Of a DNA stretch of 64,000 nucleotides, positions 34,901 to 45,729 are shown piece by piece. The position numbers were made by a program, and so were the translations under genes. The notes beneath the pieces are model-generated. The model was not told where the DNA came from. It did not search any database and was given only the letters and a program-made list of their open reading frames with translations. This stretch comes from Halichondria panicea. Lineage: Eukaryota; Porifera; Demospongiae; Suberitida; Halichondriidae. Positions within the stretch are counted from its first letter, which is position 1. Each line of letters begins with the position of its first letter. The DNA lies in contig NC_087391.1 in the NCBI RefSeq assembly GCF_963675165.1, positions 2,313,001 to 2,377,000 on the forward strand, given 5' to 3'.

Positions 34901-36665
34901 GCTCAGAGCTTCCACTGGAAGATGTTTTGACAATTGATACACAATAATACACCATCATGTATGTGCCAACTTCGATTACGAAGTTTCACAACAATTATTA
35001 GAATATTTATGAGCATACTTGAGTAATCAGGTAGGCGCAAAATACATGTAGGATACAGCGATTAAAAACCAGACAGACTCTGGGAGAGGTGGACAATTGT
35101 GACCTCTCAAGACTAACGACCTATCACCAAATAATTATTCTACCCATTGAACGTGAACAAAGTGATGAGATTATCTATAACAAGCACACTCAAGCATGCA
35201 ACACTGTGCATGGCCTGATTACATCAACACTACAGATAATCACCATGACGTAGCTGCAGAGACTGAATACATCGGAGAACTCGCTGCACATGGTGTCCTT
35301 GAGGTGCTTGGCTTTGGCCTGGGTCATCTGACCAGTCGAGAAGTCAAATACTTCCTCACTGCACACAACCAACCAGGTAAAACAAAAATTCTTAACTTTC
35401 CCCTCTAAGAGAGTTGCATTGGGACGCTTCACACAAGCTTGAAATTAACCTACCAGTTTACAAGTACATGGCTACACTAGCAGGGACAATGATTATACCA
35501 AACACCATGTACTACTATAACAGTGTATAAGTTGTGCACTTGGGGGTGGGGTATGCAAGACGGCTCACCTGAGCAGCTTAAGTATGATCATGTTGTTGGT
35601 GCATAGTGATTCGGAGGTTTTACTGGCCCCCACAATATCTGAGATGAACGTCGGCCAGTTCCGAGGCCATTCTTGCTTAACGATCTGCATGGAATGGAAA
35701 AAGGCACAATCACACAACAACATGTTTGTTTACATTATACAATGTCATGTAAGTCAATGCTTTGCCTTACACCATACAAGCTAGGATGAGAGCGAGGTGC
35801 TTATAGTAGAGAGGTTCGAGCAAAGGGTGTACAGATATTACAAATGGGAATTCCGATTGCTAAACTAATTCTCTGCTGTGTAGATAATCAAACTTGTGCA
35901 TGCTAAACATTGATTCTCCTACTTACAGCGACGAGGATGATGTTCAGTTTAGCAACGTATACTTTCTCTTGCTGCAACAAATAACAAATAATTATACATT
36001 ACCATTTCAAACATAAATTAAATAATTATTTGTTAGATTTCTATCTCTACCTCTAGTTGCTCAGAAGTGGACGACATCTTGATTATCAGCGCTACAATAT
36101 ACTTCTTGATGCCTGCATAAATAATATGCACAGTAAATTCCGACACAAGCCTGTTAAATTAACACTTGGGTACATGTAGCTTGAAACAGAACTTGAGGGA
36201 GAGTTAATCTCTGTGGGACCATAAATTATTACCAATACCTATTGCTCACCTTCACACTGCTCCCTTGGTAAGGCCTTCCATTTTGTTTTTATTAGAGCCT
36301 CTAGAATCTGGAGGGCAAAGTACTTTGTCTTTTGACTGTTTGAGCGCTCTAGAATACTGTCAGCTTGGGTCCAAGCCTCTGGTAACTCTTTGAAACGTGT
36401 CAGGATTTCTTCAGCCATTCGTTGCTGTAGTAATTAGTGCTCAAAAATTAAATGTTGAGGTACACGATTGTAGTAGTTTACTGCATAAGATGAATAACGT
36501 ATGAGCAACTAAGTGTATACTATACAGTACACCGTATCGATAATAAAGAAATACCTCACGTCCGACTGAAGTGTAAAAGCAAGTGACGATCTGGTCCAGT
36601 AGTGGAACGTCCAGTTCTTGTGAAAGGTCCAGCACTCGTAGAGCCTGCTCTGTCAGGGCAGCCAT
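21593..36665 (-). CDS. XPO1: Exportin-1 (CRM1), 26 exons
   Basis: Exons: 36555-36665, 36250-36424, 36051-36112, 35927-35971, 35569-35684, 35244-35358, 34503-34622, 34295-34349, 34118-34194, 33631-33789, 33223-33414, 32863-33001, 32229-32332, 31548-31726, 31073-31208, 30708-30839, 30157-30243, 29768-29872, 29556-29634, 26771-26877, 25633-25755, 25190-25337, 23915-24142, 23193-23352, 22924-23020, 21593-21739. The total is 3198 nt, 1065 aa; human XPO1 is 1071. It is the RanGTP-dependent receptor exporting leucine-rich NES cargo through nuclear pores. Highly conserved blocks include [61 protein letters not shown] and [13 protein letters not shown]. Cys522 matches human Cys528, the leptomycin B target. 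The C-terminus keeps an acidic tail. Introns 12, 13, 19 and 23 carry repeats described separately; intron 19 is the longest. Confidence 0.97.
22616..22748. mobile_element. MITE with TIR CAGAGGAGGTCCGA
   Basis: Inverted ends CAGAGGAGGTCCGA and TCGGACCTCCTCTG bound 133 bp with no coding capacity. The flanks GGTACATGT and GGTACACGT match at 8 of 9 positions, a target-site duplication. It sits in the last XPO1 intron. Confidence 0.75.
22869..22920. repeat. GA/GT compound microsatellite
   Basis: A (GA)n run followed by (GT)n lies directly beside the donor site of XPO1 exon 25. Confidence 0.85.
24193..24390. mobile_element. MITE, TA-flanked, GGTAATTTTCG type
   Basis: The ends read CCGTATAATTTTCGTGGGGC and, inverted, CTGTATAGCAGGTAATTTTC. 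TA at 24191-24192 and 24391-24392 flanks the element. The interior closely matches the element at 2134-2329. It lies in XPO1 intron 22, about 50 bp from exon 23. Confidence 0.75.
26533..26741. repeat. Two-copy direct tandem repeat
   Basis: Two adjacent copies of about 105 bp begin AATTGATGGCTGTACAGATC and end GACATGCGAGCGTGCTCA. They differ by a few substitutions and a small indel. The repeat abuts XPO1 exon 20 within intron 20. Confidence 0.85.
27045..27455. repeat. Minisatellite array A in XPO1 intron 19
   Basis: The unit is about 55-65 bp, centred on CTGGATCTCATGCTCCCCTA followed by CTGTACACAAGAACCC. There are about five units. A 134-bp MITE (27146-27279) interrupts the array. Confidence 0.85.
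27146..27279. mobile_element. MITE with TIR CAGAGAGGTACGACATGC
   Basis: It belongs to the same family as 22616-22748. The ends are CAGAG(G)AGGTACGACA and its complement, and a long internal inverted repeat contains CACTGCAATAACGTTGAGC. The flanks ACCCTAACC and ACACTAACA match at 7 of 9 positions, so it landed inside the minisatellite. Confidence 0.7.
28500..28840 (-). repeat. Dispersed ~310-bp repeat, GCCTCGAGGC family
   Basis: A reversed copy of the element seen at 52627-52940. Shared landmarks are the palindrome GCCTCGAGGC near one end, then a GT-rich run, then GGATTTGCAAACTAAAGCTT-like, GAGTTATG and AAAGCGCTAGCT segments. It lies in XPO1 intron 19 and separates the two minisatellite arrays. 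Confidence 0.65.
28841..29400. repeat. Minisatellite array B in XPO1 intron 19
   Basis: The same unit as array A (TCTGGATCTCATGCTCCCC plus TGTACACAAGAACCCCAACC) occurs about seven times. It is broken by a MITE at 29186-29317. Confidence 0.85.
29186..29317. mobile_element. MITE with TIR CAGAGGAGGTCCGACAGGCG
   Basis: 132 bp with inverted ends. The subterminal sequence GCTCAAG..AATTAGCCTCTGATTA matches the copy at 43278-43431. The flanks CAAAAACCC and CAAGAACCC match at 8 of 9 positions. It is inserted in minisatellite array B. Confidence 0.75.
31727..32110. repeat. Minisatellite containing copies of XPO1 exon 14 edge
   Basis: About five units of roughly 70 bp, each containing CCACTGATAGAGCCGATGGC plus GTGTGGATTGTGTGAGCTGT. 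The first motif matches the 5' end of adjacent exon 14, which encodes AIGSISG on the minus strand. The second matches the intron beside it. The array therefore grew from the exon-intron junction at 31726. Confidence 0.8.
32558..32770. mobile_element. MITE with TIR CCGTATTACTA, TA-flanked
   Basis: The left end CCGTATTACTAGAATGTTTT and the inverted right end CCGTATTACTAAAATATTTG define about 213 bp inside XPO1 intron 12. The right flank is TA; the left flank is CA, apparently mutated. Confidence 0.65.
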
Positions 36666-37241
36666 ATCTGTGGCTTATGCGCAAATATTATTGTTACCTG
36701 CAGGGGGGTCGTAAACCAGTGCCGATTATACTATACTAGGAAGTGACCCCACCCCCCATGCTGGATTTGTTTACAATCAATTTTCCAGGGTCTTTGAGCT
36801 TAGATACCAGTACAGCTGCACAAGTCCTAACTTACGAGTTTGGGTGAGTGAGAGGCTTTAGGAAGGCGCGATTGTATTGTGGTCCAACGTTAATTGATGC
36901 GAGGAGCTTGTAGTAGCTTGTCAGTCAGTTTACACACAAAATTCAGTGAGTTTGGAGGTCTGTCTGTTCTTGCAGTGCAGTGTTATCGTGTCCCTGTATT
37001 CTAGTACTCACATCTTTTCGATAATGGTGCTCAGTTCATGCATACAGTATACACGTGGTTAGCACCGCCTGTCAAGACAGGTCCAGTTCAAACTGGATAT
37101 CGTTCAAACAAGAGAAACCGGTCAATGCGGTCAATCAGAGGTGGAGCTGTTCGCTTATCCCGGGAAATTTAAATGAGAAATAGCCACAATGTTATTCATA
37201 CACACGTCAAATTCCTTACAAGTAGTAAAACAAAAAGATTC
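36666..37241. other. Intergenic: XPO1 promoter side and FAM161 3' side
   Basis: No gene is supported. The region upstream of the XPO1 ATG should contain its promoter and 5' UTR; no TATA box is obvious. Confidence 0.45.
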
Positions 37242-39551
37242 CTATTGGTGCTCTAAAGCTAAAATGTCTTGTTCTGATAGTCCTGCTTTCTTGAGGGTAA
37301 CTCTGCACTTTGCCTCGGCTGACGTTCTCGCTGACAAGAGTGATGCCTGCTCCTGCAGTAGCGGTCTAGACTGTACTCGCTCTTGCATTTCGTTCAGTTG
37401 GAGCTGGTACTTCTCTTGTTTTTCTCTATCTTGTTTCCTGCATAACACAAATTAAATGGTACAACAATTACAATGATCATGTATGCTTCAATTAAATCAC
37501 AAATCACAGCTCATAACCTCTGAAACACAAACTGGGACAACTTTTAACAATATTGAGCTAATTAACAGTGTGGTAAAAAGTGAGCCATGTCAGCTTACTG
37601 AAAATCTCTTAGTTTCTGCTCCTTTTTCTCTTCAAGCCAACCAGTAGGATCAGACTTCTCAGCAATATATTTTTTTTATCTCCCTAGCCTGTCTTTTCCT
37701 CTTAGCATTTTGTTCCTGCTCTTGCAGCTCATTTTGTAAAACATTTGTCAGTTTCTCTTGAGTAAGACTCCGTCTTAATAAAGCTGTCTGTGTCATCTGT
37801 GCAGGATAAATGGATTGGGCTGGTTTTGGCTGATTGTGCCTGGAGGACTGGCGAGATACTTTAGCTTGAGGAGCTGCGTACTGCCATCTATTTACAAGCA
37901 GCTTTTGGCTCTCTCGTTGCATATCATTAACAATTTGCTGTTTGCGTTTAGTATGAAAAAAGAAAGGCTCAGTAATGGTGGTCTGTTTCGTGTTTCTTTT
38001 GGCAGCCAGTTTCTTTTGAAATTCATAGTAAGCTTGATCGTAGTCGGGTACAGTACTATTGATGCTAGGATGGAATAGATGATCTCTCTCTTCTCTTTGG
38101 GCTGATTCTTTCCTACTTACATGTTGTGGCTGGCAACGTAGTTTCATAGACTTAGGGAGTTTAGAGCTGGCCAGCAACTCTTCCGATCGCATTTGTGTTC
38201 GTATTTTTCGATACTCTTCTTGCTCACGAATATATTCCTTACTCACAGGACTAAACAAATTCTTTGGGACTGGTTTTGCTTTGAATATATTCTCTTTTCG
38301 CTCTTTGTCCTCAATCTGTTTCAGGAGAGCTGCTTGTCTTCTTTTGATTTGCAGCAGCTCTTGCTCACGTTGTGCAAAACTAAAAGGTCTCTCAGTTGCC
38401 TTTAAATAGTCTTTGCTCAACCGTTTCACTTCCTCTTTCCGTTGCTCATTCTTTGCATTAACTAGCTCATAAAGTGGGAGAAAAGTGGAAGCTGGGACAG
38501 GTGAAGCACGGAATTTCTTCATCAGTTCTGCTTCTGCCTCAGCTGTTTTTTTCAAATGTTCTTGCTCTGCCATCTTTAGGCTTCTTGACTTCTGTTTTGG
38601 TGTTTGTGATTCCCTAACTGTCATTGAAAATGGTTCGGGTACAGTAATCTTTGGAGTCCACTCCTTCTTTCCACCTTTGGGGCTTTCTATTACCTCCATA
38701 CTGTCTAGAGACCTGTAGTTAGGAGTTGATATTATTCAAGACATTGCCTACTATTTATTCTCATTTTCACATCGCATATTATTCCCACTCAGTGTAAACC
38801 ACGACCATATATAATGGAACCCACATCCCATTGACCTCACATAAGTAGAACGACTCTATATTAACGGCTATTAAGTAACACTATAAACGAATCATCCACC
38901 ATGCAATTCATGTAAGATAATTAAATTTTTATGCCTACTATCATTTATATGCTTGCATATCTACCAGCCCCTATTTATACCTGTAGTCATCTACAGAGAA
39001 GTTGTCCCACATAGAGTGTACAGCCTGAGCACCAGGCGATGCAAACGGGTCAGTTATCAATGAATCCATACTAGAAACTACTGTCGACTCAGAGTATTCA
39101 CTTTCAGAATGTATCATATCAGTAGGTTCAATGTCCTCAACTACTTCATTCCAAGTGCTCCCATCATCTTCTTCTTGCGAAATGACAGACCTTGAGATGA
39201 GAGATGGTGACTGGGTAGAGGGAGTGACCCATATGTCATTTGGTAGCTGAGGTGGTAAACTTTGAGTGAGTCGGTCCTCTTCTATGAAGGTATCATTCTG
39301 AGGTACATACAGTGCTGATTGTTGCTCATGTTTGAGAGCTCGTATTTCCTCCAACAACAGTGCATTGCTTTCAAGAAGAGTGGAAAACAAAGCAGCATAC
39401 TCTTTCCTTCCGCCAGCGTTGTCATTGTAACGTTCGTTTCCCTCTATCGAGCTTGGACTAATTTCTTGTTCTACATTCCTTGAAATAGCATGGACATGCG
39501 ATGTACTGGCCTGATCTTCTGGTTTTGAGTGAGATTGATACCGAAGAGTAC
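37242..39551 (-). CDS. FAM161-like centriolar/ciliary protein, 5'-incomplete, frameshifted
   Basis: Exons 38981-39551, 37599-38712 and 37242-37437 are supported by phase-compatible splice sites. The first coding exon lies upstream and was not resolved. The N-terminal part is acidic with an early leucine-rich helix. The central part is Lys/Glu/Gln-rich with the FAM161 (UPF0564) pattern FRASPVPASTFLPLYE and a second FKAKPVPKNLFSP, then long coiled coil. FAM161 proteins are microtubule-associated at the ciliary base and centriole. An 8-base T run (37670-37677; A run on the coding strand) shifts the frame so that a stop follows IKKIYC. With one base fewer, the frame reads into AEKSDPTGWLEEKKEQK and joins the last exon in phase. 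Sequencing error or real frameshift cannot be told apart here. Confidence 0.72.
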
Positions 39552-40029
39552 CTACAAGAAGTAGTACACATTAGTCTCACAAGCCATACCCCTTCAGTGC
39601 GAGATTACCATGCTTTTTAGAAATGAGGCCCCTTCTACTTCACTACTTGGACATTTCGGTCGTTACTAGGACGGTACCGTGTACGTGTCACAAACATAAT
39701 TTAAAAAGCAGTGCCTATGTACACAATGCTATAATATGTATTAAAACTGTACCACGTATATTTATTAAGAGCTTGCCTTTTTTTCTGGGAGTAGATAAGC
39801 AGGAATTGGTAAACACACTTCTGGCATGAAAAGTAGACATTATCAAAATTAGTTGACAGTGAGTACTAATTAGAAACTAAACTAGTTGGCAGTGGCAACA
39901 TGCAAACCACACCTTCTGTGAACTCAAATAAACACCGCAGGTGTTAGTTGATAACCCTCTTCCAAAAGTTAAAATTTGTTTCAAACATCAATAATTTATT
40001 ATTTATAATTTAAAAGTTGTAGAACGGAT
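39552..40029. other. Region expected to hold FAM161-like first exon
   Basis: The first exon of the FAM161-like gene should lie here on the minus strand, but no ATG exon with a donor in the needed phase was convincing. A short CATG-donor candidate near 39611 fails on frame. AT-rich sequence otherwise. Confidence 0.35.
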
Positions 40030-40851
40030 TTAAAAAATTAGAGCCATAAAAAACCTGCAGGAAAAAACAACACACTCATAATAATTATTGTCACTCTAAA
40101 TTTAAACTTACCCATAAAGTGATATAACAAATACGACCACATGATATCCTATTTTGAAAAGTGCCTCCTTCTGGAACCTTGCCAGCATACCTCTATTCCT
40201 GATTTCTGTTGGATCGTACACTCCCATGCTACCAGGTCGAAGGGTCACATACCTTTAGGGGCCAAGAAATGTATGCTTGATTGTATAAATGCACATACCT
40301 AGAATATTACTGTCCATGTACCATGTGATGAGACAAGCAATGATAGCTGCTCACCTGTGTGCCAAGTATCCAGCGAAGGGAGCCACTAGGAGGAAGAGAA
40401 ACCAGTGCCACAACAACAAATACAGCACTGGAATCACAGACGTGGCTACCATTTCTGGCAGAACCCACTATTAAAAGAGTACAATGCAGATTTACTAAAC
40501 TCACTTGTGTATAATTGTGAATCAACACCGATATGAGTTTACCTGGTTCAACTTTTTACATCCTTGCTTTGTATTTAGGAAATCGCACTCCAGGTCTGAC
40601 AATAAGATGATCTTTGTATTCGTCAATTAAGGCATACATAAAACACATTAATTTCATCATGCAGACAACTGTTAGATCATACAAATAGATACTAGAGACA
40701 TACATATAATTATATCTACATACCCTCCTATCCGGTATCCTACAACCATAGATATGCTACAACACTTGTTTCAGGATACGATATAGACACTGAGGATCAT
40801 CAAAATCAGTCCATCAATCATACACACCATGAACAGAAGAATGTCAGACAT
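40030..40851 (-). CDS. CNIH4: Cornichon family member 4 (ER cargo receptor), 5 exons
   Basis: Exons 40780-40851, 40543-40611, 40355-40467, 40112-40252 and 40030-40054 sum to 420 nt, 139 aa, the same length as human CNIH4. Cornichon proteins are ER membrane adaptors that load selected membrane cargo into COPII vesicles; CNIH4 is linked to GPCR export. Diagnostic sequence includes LSDLECDFLN, a Cys-containing turn ending KKLNQWVLPE, and GSMGVYDPTEIRNRG, with three or four hydrophobic helices. The YDPTEI form with SDLECD separates it from the CNIH1/2/3 type at 47171-49787. It is divergent from the kinase-Kelch gene, with 281 bp between ATGs. Confidence 0.92.
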
Positions 40852-41132
40852 TGTAAACTAGAATGAGACTATCAGTGCAGTGCAGTGCAGGAGAGGAGAG
40901 TTGGCCGGGCACACACGTACACACTGAGTTCAATACTAGGGTTGCTGAGTCAGCAAAATGGTACTATAAAATGTAAAGTGGGCGGTGGGTGTGGCTAAAA
41001 CTACTACGGAAGTAAACCAAGTAGTAATCGATAATTATTGCATTCTTCAGCTGATAAGGTCTACAATACTACCTTGATGCTGATCGTGATCACTTGTTAA
41101 CCGTTCTCAACGTCTGTTCCCTCACCTACAAG

Positions 41133-44100
41133 ATGGCTAGAATCATTGCTCCCGAGTTGGAACAGTTCATAGTCGCTACAGTTGAGTTGACTGGACGTGT
41201 ACTAGGAGCAGGTGCTTATGGCAGTGTGGAAGAGGTGGAGATACCTGGAGCAACGGTAGCTGCCAAGAAATTGCACCAACAGCTTGTCAACCTGGGCTCT
41301 CCACAGCAGGTACGTAAGTACAGGTACACTACTATTTTTTTAGCCAGCATAATAATAAAAATCAGCCAGTAATTATTAACTGGCTGATTTTTGTCCCCAC
41401 AGGTTGAGAAATGGGTCACTGATTTTGTGAAGGAGTGTAAGCTGATGAGCCAGCTCCGTCACCCTCACATAGTACAGTTCCTGGGGGTGTGCTATCTCCC
41501 TGGAGCCCAACTCCCCGTCCTACTGATGGAGAAGCTACAAACCAGCCTCGACAACTTTTTGGAAACCAGCCCCAACATTCCTATCGACCTTAAAGTGCAC
41601 CTTTTGATGGGGATTGGCCGAGGGGTGGTCTATCTGCACAGCCGCACTCCACCCATTGTCCATCGTGATCTGTCTGCCAAGAACATTCTGGTCGATAACG
41701 GTCTCAATGCCAAGATAGCAGACTTGGGTGTTTCTAGGATTGTGAACATTTAGCCTGGCCAGCTAGCTGCGTCGATGACTCAAATGCCAGGCACTGGTGT
41801 GTACATGCCACCAGAGGCAGCTCAAGAGGAAGGGGTCACACGATACAACACTGCCATAGATATCTTCTCCTTTGGTGTGCTATCTCTCTTTACACTGACA
41901 CAAATCTTCCCCAAAGATCTCAAACCTGCAACATATCGAGACCCTGCTACTCGAAGGTTGGTTGCTCGCTCAGAAGTTGAACGTCGTGAAAATTACATCG
42001 TGCCAATGAAAGCAGCTCTTGGTGAGACCCACCCCCTAATACAGTTGACCCTCGCTTGCCTAGAGTATGACCAAGAAGATCGACCGTCTGCTGTGGTGGT
42101 GTTAAGAGGATTGGAGGAGGTTGGAACAACACTCCCTCAGAACTGCACTCAAACCAAGCTGGAACTGATTCAACAAGTTGCTGTGAAGGAAAAAGAGATA
42201 CAACATGTTGCAAGAGTTGCCAACGAGAAACAAGCTCAAATTGACGCATACAAAGTACTGCACTTGGAGGAAATTGAACAAAGAGATTTTGGAATTAATC
42301 AACTTCAGAGAAACATGTTTGAAATATCAGGTCAATTAAATGCGAAAGACACTCATATTACCCAATTACAAGCATCTAACAATCGTCTTCAAGCTGAGAA
42401 ACGAGAGCAAGTTTGTGGACTAGAAGAACTGGCCACTCTCCAACAAGAACAGTTGGAAGTTCAACGCAGAGAAATTGATTGTCTCTCCAGTTCAGTAAGG
42501 TCTCTACAGATACAGCATCGGGAGGACACACCTCAGGGCTCAGGACAGAGAAAGGTGAATGCATACATGTAGTTGTGCCTCAAAATGTATTGTCTTGTAC
42601 AAATAATTTTCATGGTCGAGTGTGCTTTTGGTTGACGTTGTCTAGAAATAATAGTTTTGTATACCCACAAGAAGCAGAGCGTCAAAAACAGGGGAAAGGG
42701 GGGATACCCCCCCCCCCCCCCTAAAATTTGCACTGAGTGTCCATAGCCGAGTTTTTTTGACCACGCTTTGATCATTTTAATGTAATTATGGTAATGATTA
42801 TGGTAATGATCGCCAGGTTAATTAATAAAATATAATCTCATCACATGATGGCACCTCGTGCCTTTCCTGACTTGTGCTTGACAGCTGTTTTAAAGCGAAA
42901 GCGTAAACTTATATAATATTTACTTCTTTGGAAAGCTGCCAAATTCCAAGTGCGAGGGCCTGTGAGAAACTACTCCTTCCTTCTACTTAAAAATCCTGTA
43001 TGACACCTTGAGAAGGGTAGCAATGTCAGTGGGTGGGGTAACGGGTCGGTATAGCAACAACTATCAATACGAGTGTTGCAAACTACGCTGTGCTAATGCC
43101 TCTCCTCATGTTTTGCTTTCGCTTAAGAGTGGTATATAGAAGAGGTAATTAGTTTGCTTTGTATAATTTATTGTTGACACTGAACCACACAGTCATAATA
43201 GAAGAGGAGCTTAATGGAAACAAAAAACAAAGGTCCATCTGAGATTTAAGGAGAAGCCTGATAGAAGCAGGGTTACACAGAGGAGGTACGACAGGCACGG
43301 TGCAGCTCAGGCAATTAGTCTGTGATTGAACAAAAATTTTCCGCCCATGCATCGCCCACGTCGTATGTTTTTGCTAAGAGTAATCAGAGGCTAATTGATT
43401 GAGCTGCACCGCGCCTGTCAGACCTCCTCTGGGGTTACAATGCCTTGCCAAACCACAATTAGATAATTATCAGTTTTCTGCAGATAATAACACTTCATTA
43501 CAGGTAGAAACATATTTATATGCACTCCTGGTAGAAAGCATAGCCATTAGGGGGTGCATGGAAAAGAAAGAAACGGAAAACGGAAATATCTCAGCTGTCT
43601 AAAGTTACCATTCTGTGTTTTTGACATGAATAAATGAACACGAGCTTGACAGCTGTCAAGAGAATGTGGCTAGAAGTGTATAGAAGCTGTTAGTTTTCGT
43701 TGTATTGCAGCTGGAATACACACACACACAGTTGTATCCCTCGTGCAGCTACGACTCGAGGCATAATTAATGTTTACCAACAAATTTGTGATTATAATGT
43801 ATCAAGAGTAAATACGAGTTATCTACTCTTGAATGTATACATTATACAAGGATTTGCAGAATCTTTGCAATATCAACAAGAAGCTTTGAGGGTTGAGCGT
43901 TCCTTATATGGGGTACCAGTGGTCCAAAGGGTTCAATATTATATAAGGAACACTCAACGCTTTTTGTTTTTATTGCAAAGTTGTTTTTGTTGCAATTAGA
44001 CTGTGCAAACCCTGTATGTAGTGTTCAAAATTTATTCTACTTTTACAGACAACCGCAAGAAAAACCCCACAACCAATCAATATTGTTGACTCGAGCGCTA

Positions 44101-45008
44101 GAAACGCACACAAGTCGACCACACCACGACAAACTGTTCCTACTGCCATTACCTTCAACTGGATAAGATGCAAGCCCACGCCAGAGGGGATAAGAGTGAT
44201 CAATCAACCTGTGGCTATCAATGAGAAGGTATACGTGAGAGGTGTGAGTAACAGGACTGAGACTGTGCTAGTGTACACACCAGATAAGGATAGCTGGGAT
44301 GAACTGCCACCTCCTCCAGTGATGGACTTCACCATAGCAACACTGAGAGGTCGACTGCTAGTGGTCGGAGGTCTGGACAAGTCTACTAAAGAGAAAATGG
44401 ATACCATCCTAACATTCGATGAGAGCTCTCAGCAATGGGTCCAGTCACTTCCCCGCATGCCAAAAGCATTAATTGTACCAGCAGTTGTTGAATATCAGAA
44501 CCATCTGATCATTATCGGTGGACGTAACTCAAAGAACATTAGGATAGCTGATGTGTGCATTCTGAACTCAAGTATCAAATGGATCACAGCCGAACCACTT
44601 CCCCGCACTTATGATGACTACAGCACTTGCCTAATTGGATACACACTGTATCTTGTAGGTCAAATCACTAAAGAAGTGTTTCGAGCTTGTGTACCCTCCC
44701 TCATATCACGAGCTAGTTCTGATCTGTGGGAAGCTGTCGCAAGTGTGCCATTTCGTCGGTCGTCTTCCATCGCCATCGGCAACACCCTCCTGTCTGTGGG
44801 GGGTATTGATGATGCCCTATTTGGAGGTAACGATATCTCAAGCATCCATATGTACGATCCCACTAAAGACCAGTGGACACAATGTGGTGGCCTTCCCGAG
44901 GATATGGAGCGTTGTCATTGCATTGAAATGTCTGGTAAACTGTATGTACTTGGTGCTTACGACACTATCAGATCTGTTTACACATCAATCCCATCTGTTA
45001 CACACTAG
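41133..45008 (+). CDS. TKL-like kinase - coiled coil - Kelch protein with in-frame TAG
   Basis: Exons 41133-41309, 41403-42554 and 44049-45008 join in phase to 763 codons including the terminal stop. The kinase domain (about 18-270) has G-loop GAGAYGSV (25-32), AAK Lys45, HRDLSAKN with Asp148, and ADLG (DLG for DFG, 166-168). About 280-440 is a glutamine-rich coiled coil. The C-terminal 290 residues form Kelch blades, with repeats ending LLVVGG, LIIIGG, LYLVG, LLSVGG and LYVLG and following Trp residues. Codon 176 (41751-41753) is TAG in the activation loop, between RIVNI and PGQLAAS; the frame continues perfectly after it. A CAG to TAG change would explain it. The gene may be a recent pseudogene, a null allele, or misassembled. 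Confidence 0.8.
42680..43012. repeat. Degraded relative of the CAGGGTGTCA element
   Basis: CAGGGGAAAGGGGGGATACC followed by a C run and CTAAAATTTGCA matches the start of 49472-49660. A TGTATGACACC(T)TG end lies near 43012. It sits in the second intron of the kinase-Kelch gene. The left terminus is eroded. Confidence 0.5.
43278..43431. mobile_element. MITE with TIR CAGAGGAGGTACGACAGGC
   Basis: 154 bp with long inverted ends, continuing into GGTGCAGCTCAGGCAATTAG and its complement. The flanking 8-bp direct repeat GGGTTACA is exact (43270-43277 and 43432-43439). It is the best preserved copy of the family. Confidence 0.85.
43665..43771 (-). repeat. Partial copy of GCCTCGAGGC dispersed repeat
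   Basis: Reverse-orientation partial copy ending CGACTCGAGGCATAATTA, with the CA microsatellite typical of the family. Confidence 0.55.
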
Positions 45009-45729
45009 TGTATATACATTATCGGTATTCCTTGTTCATCAATAATTATCATACAATTATGTGTTAGCTAATTATGCCCTGAGGCGTAGCCGTAAGAGGG
45101 ATACGGTAAAGCTGTGTGTGTGTGTGCATGTTCCAGCTGTAACTGTAATAATTTATTGCTCAACAGTTGCAGCTTCTATAGCCATGTTCTTGGATTTGAT
45201 TCGCGGATTTCGAACTAAAGCTTTTATTGGGCTAGAGTTATGAGTTAGCCCTGCACTAAAGCGCTAGCTATTTGTTAGCCTCCCTATTAATCGGGAATGT
45301 GTAGTCACACTAAAAGATGTGGCACTCAAATCTTAAAAACAAATTTTTGTGGAACAGTTAGGCTCAGAACATCCAATAATTCATGATTCATGCGTAGCTA
45401 ATTATAACAGCTATTGTTTGTGCATTGGATCAGGCCAGGCCAGTATAATTATGCAGAGGCGGCCTTGTTGTTCTTGTTGTAGGACGTTTTGTATAATTCG
45501 GAACCTCTGTTAACAACTACCTCCGAATAAAGGCCAGTTGCAATATAACGGCCAGGCACCCAGGTCCCAAATGAACAGTTTGTGTACAAAACAACCTCTC
45601 AACAAAGGCCACCTCTGTATAAAGGCCAAAACATTAATCCCCAAAGTTGTCTGTTATAGAGGGGTTCCACTGTATTTTACAAAACACGAGGAGTCTCATG
45701 CTAATAGTCTCATGCTAATGTATACGCTA
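45009..45729. repeat. Intergenic repeats between Kelch gene and DCAKD
   Basis: 45073-45300 is a copy of the GCCTCGAGGC dispersed repeat. 45500-45680 holds short repeats of the form CCTC.G.ATAAAGGCCA, typical of degraded MITE or SINE sequence. No gene is supported. Confidence 0.55.

Noticed and set aside
39590..39660. First exon of the FAM161-like gene ending at CATG|GTAATC
   Set aside because: The phase needed by the next exon gives in-frame stops upstream, with no usable ATG.
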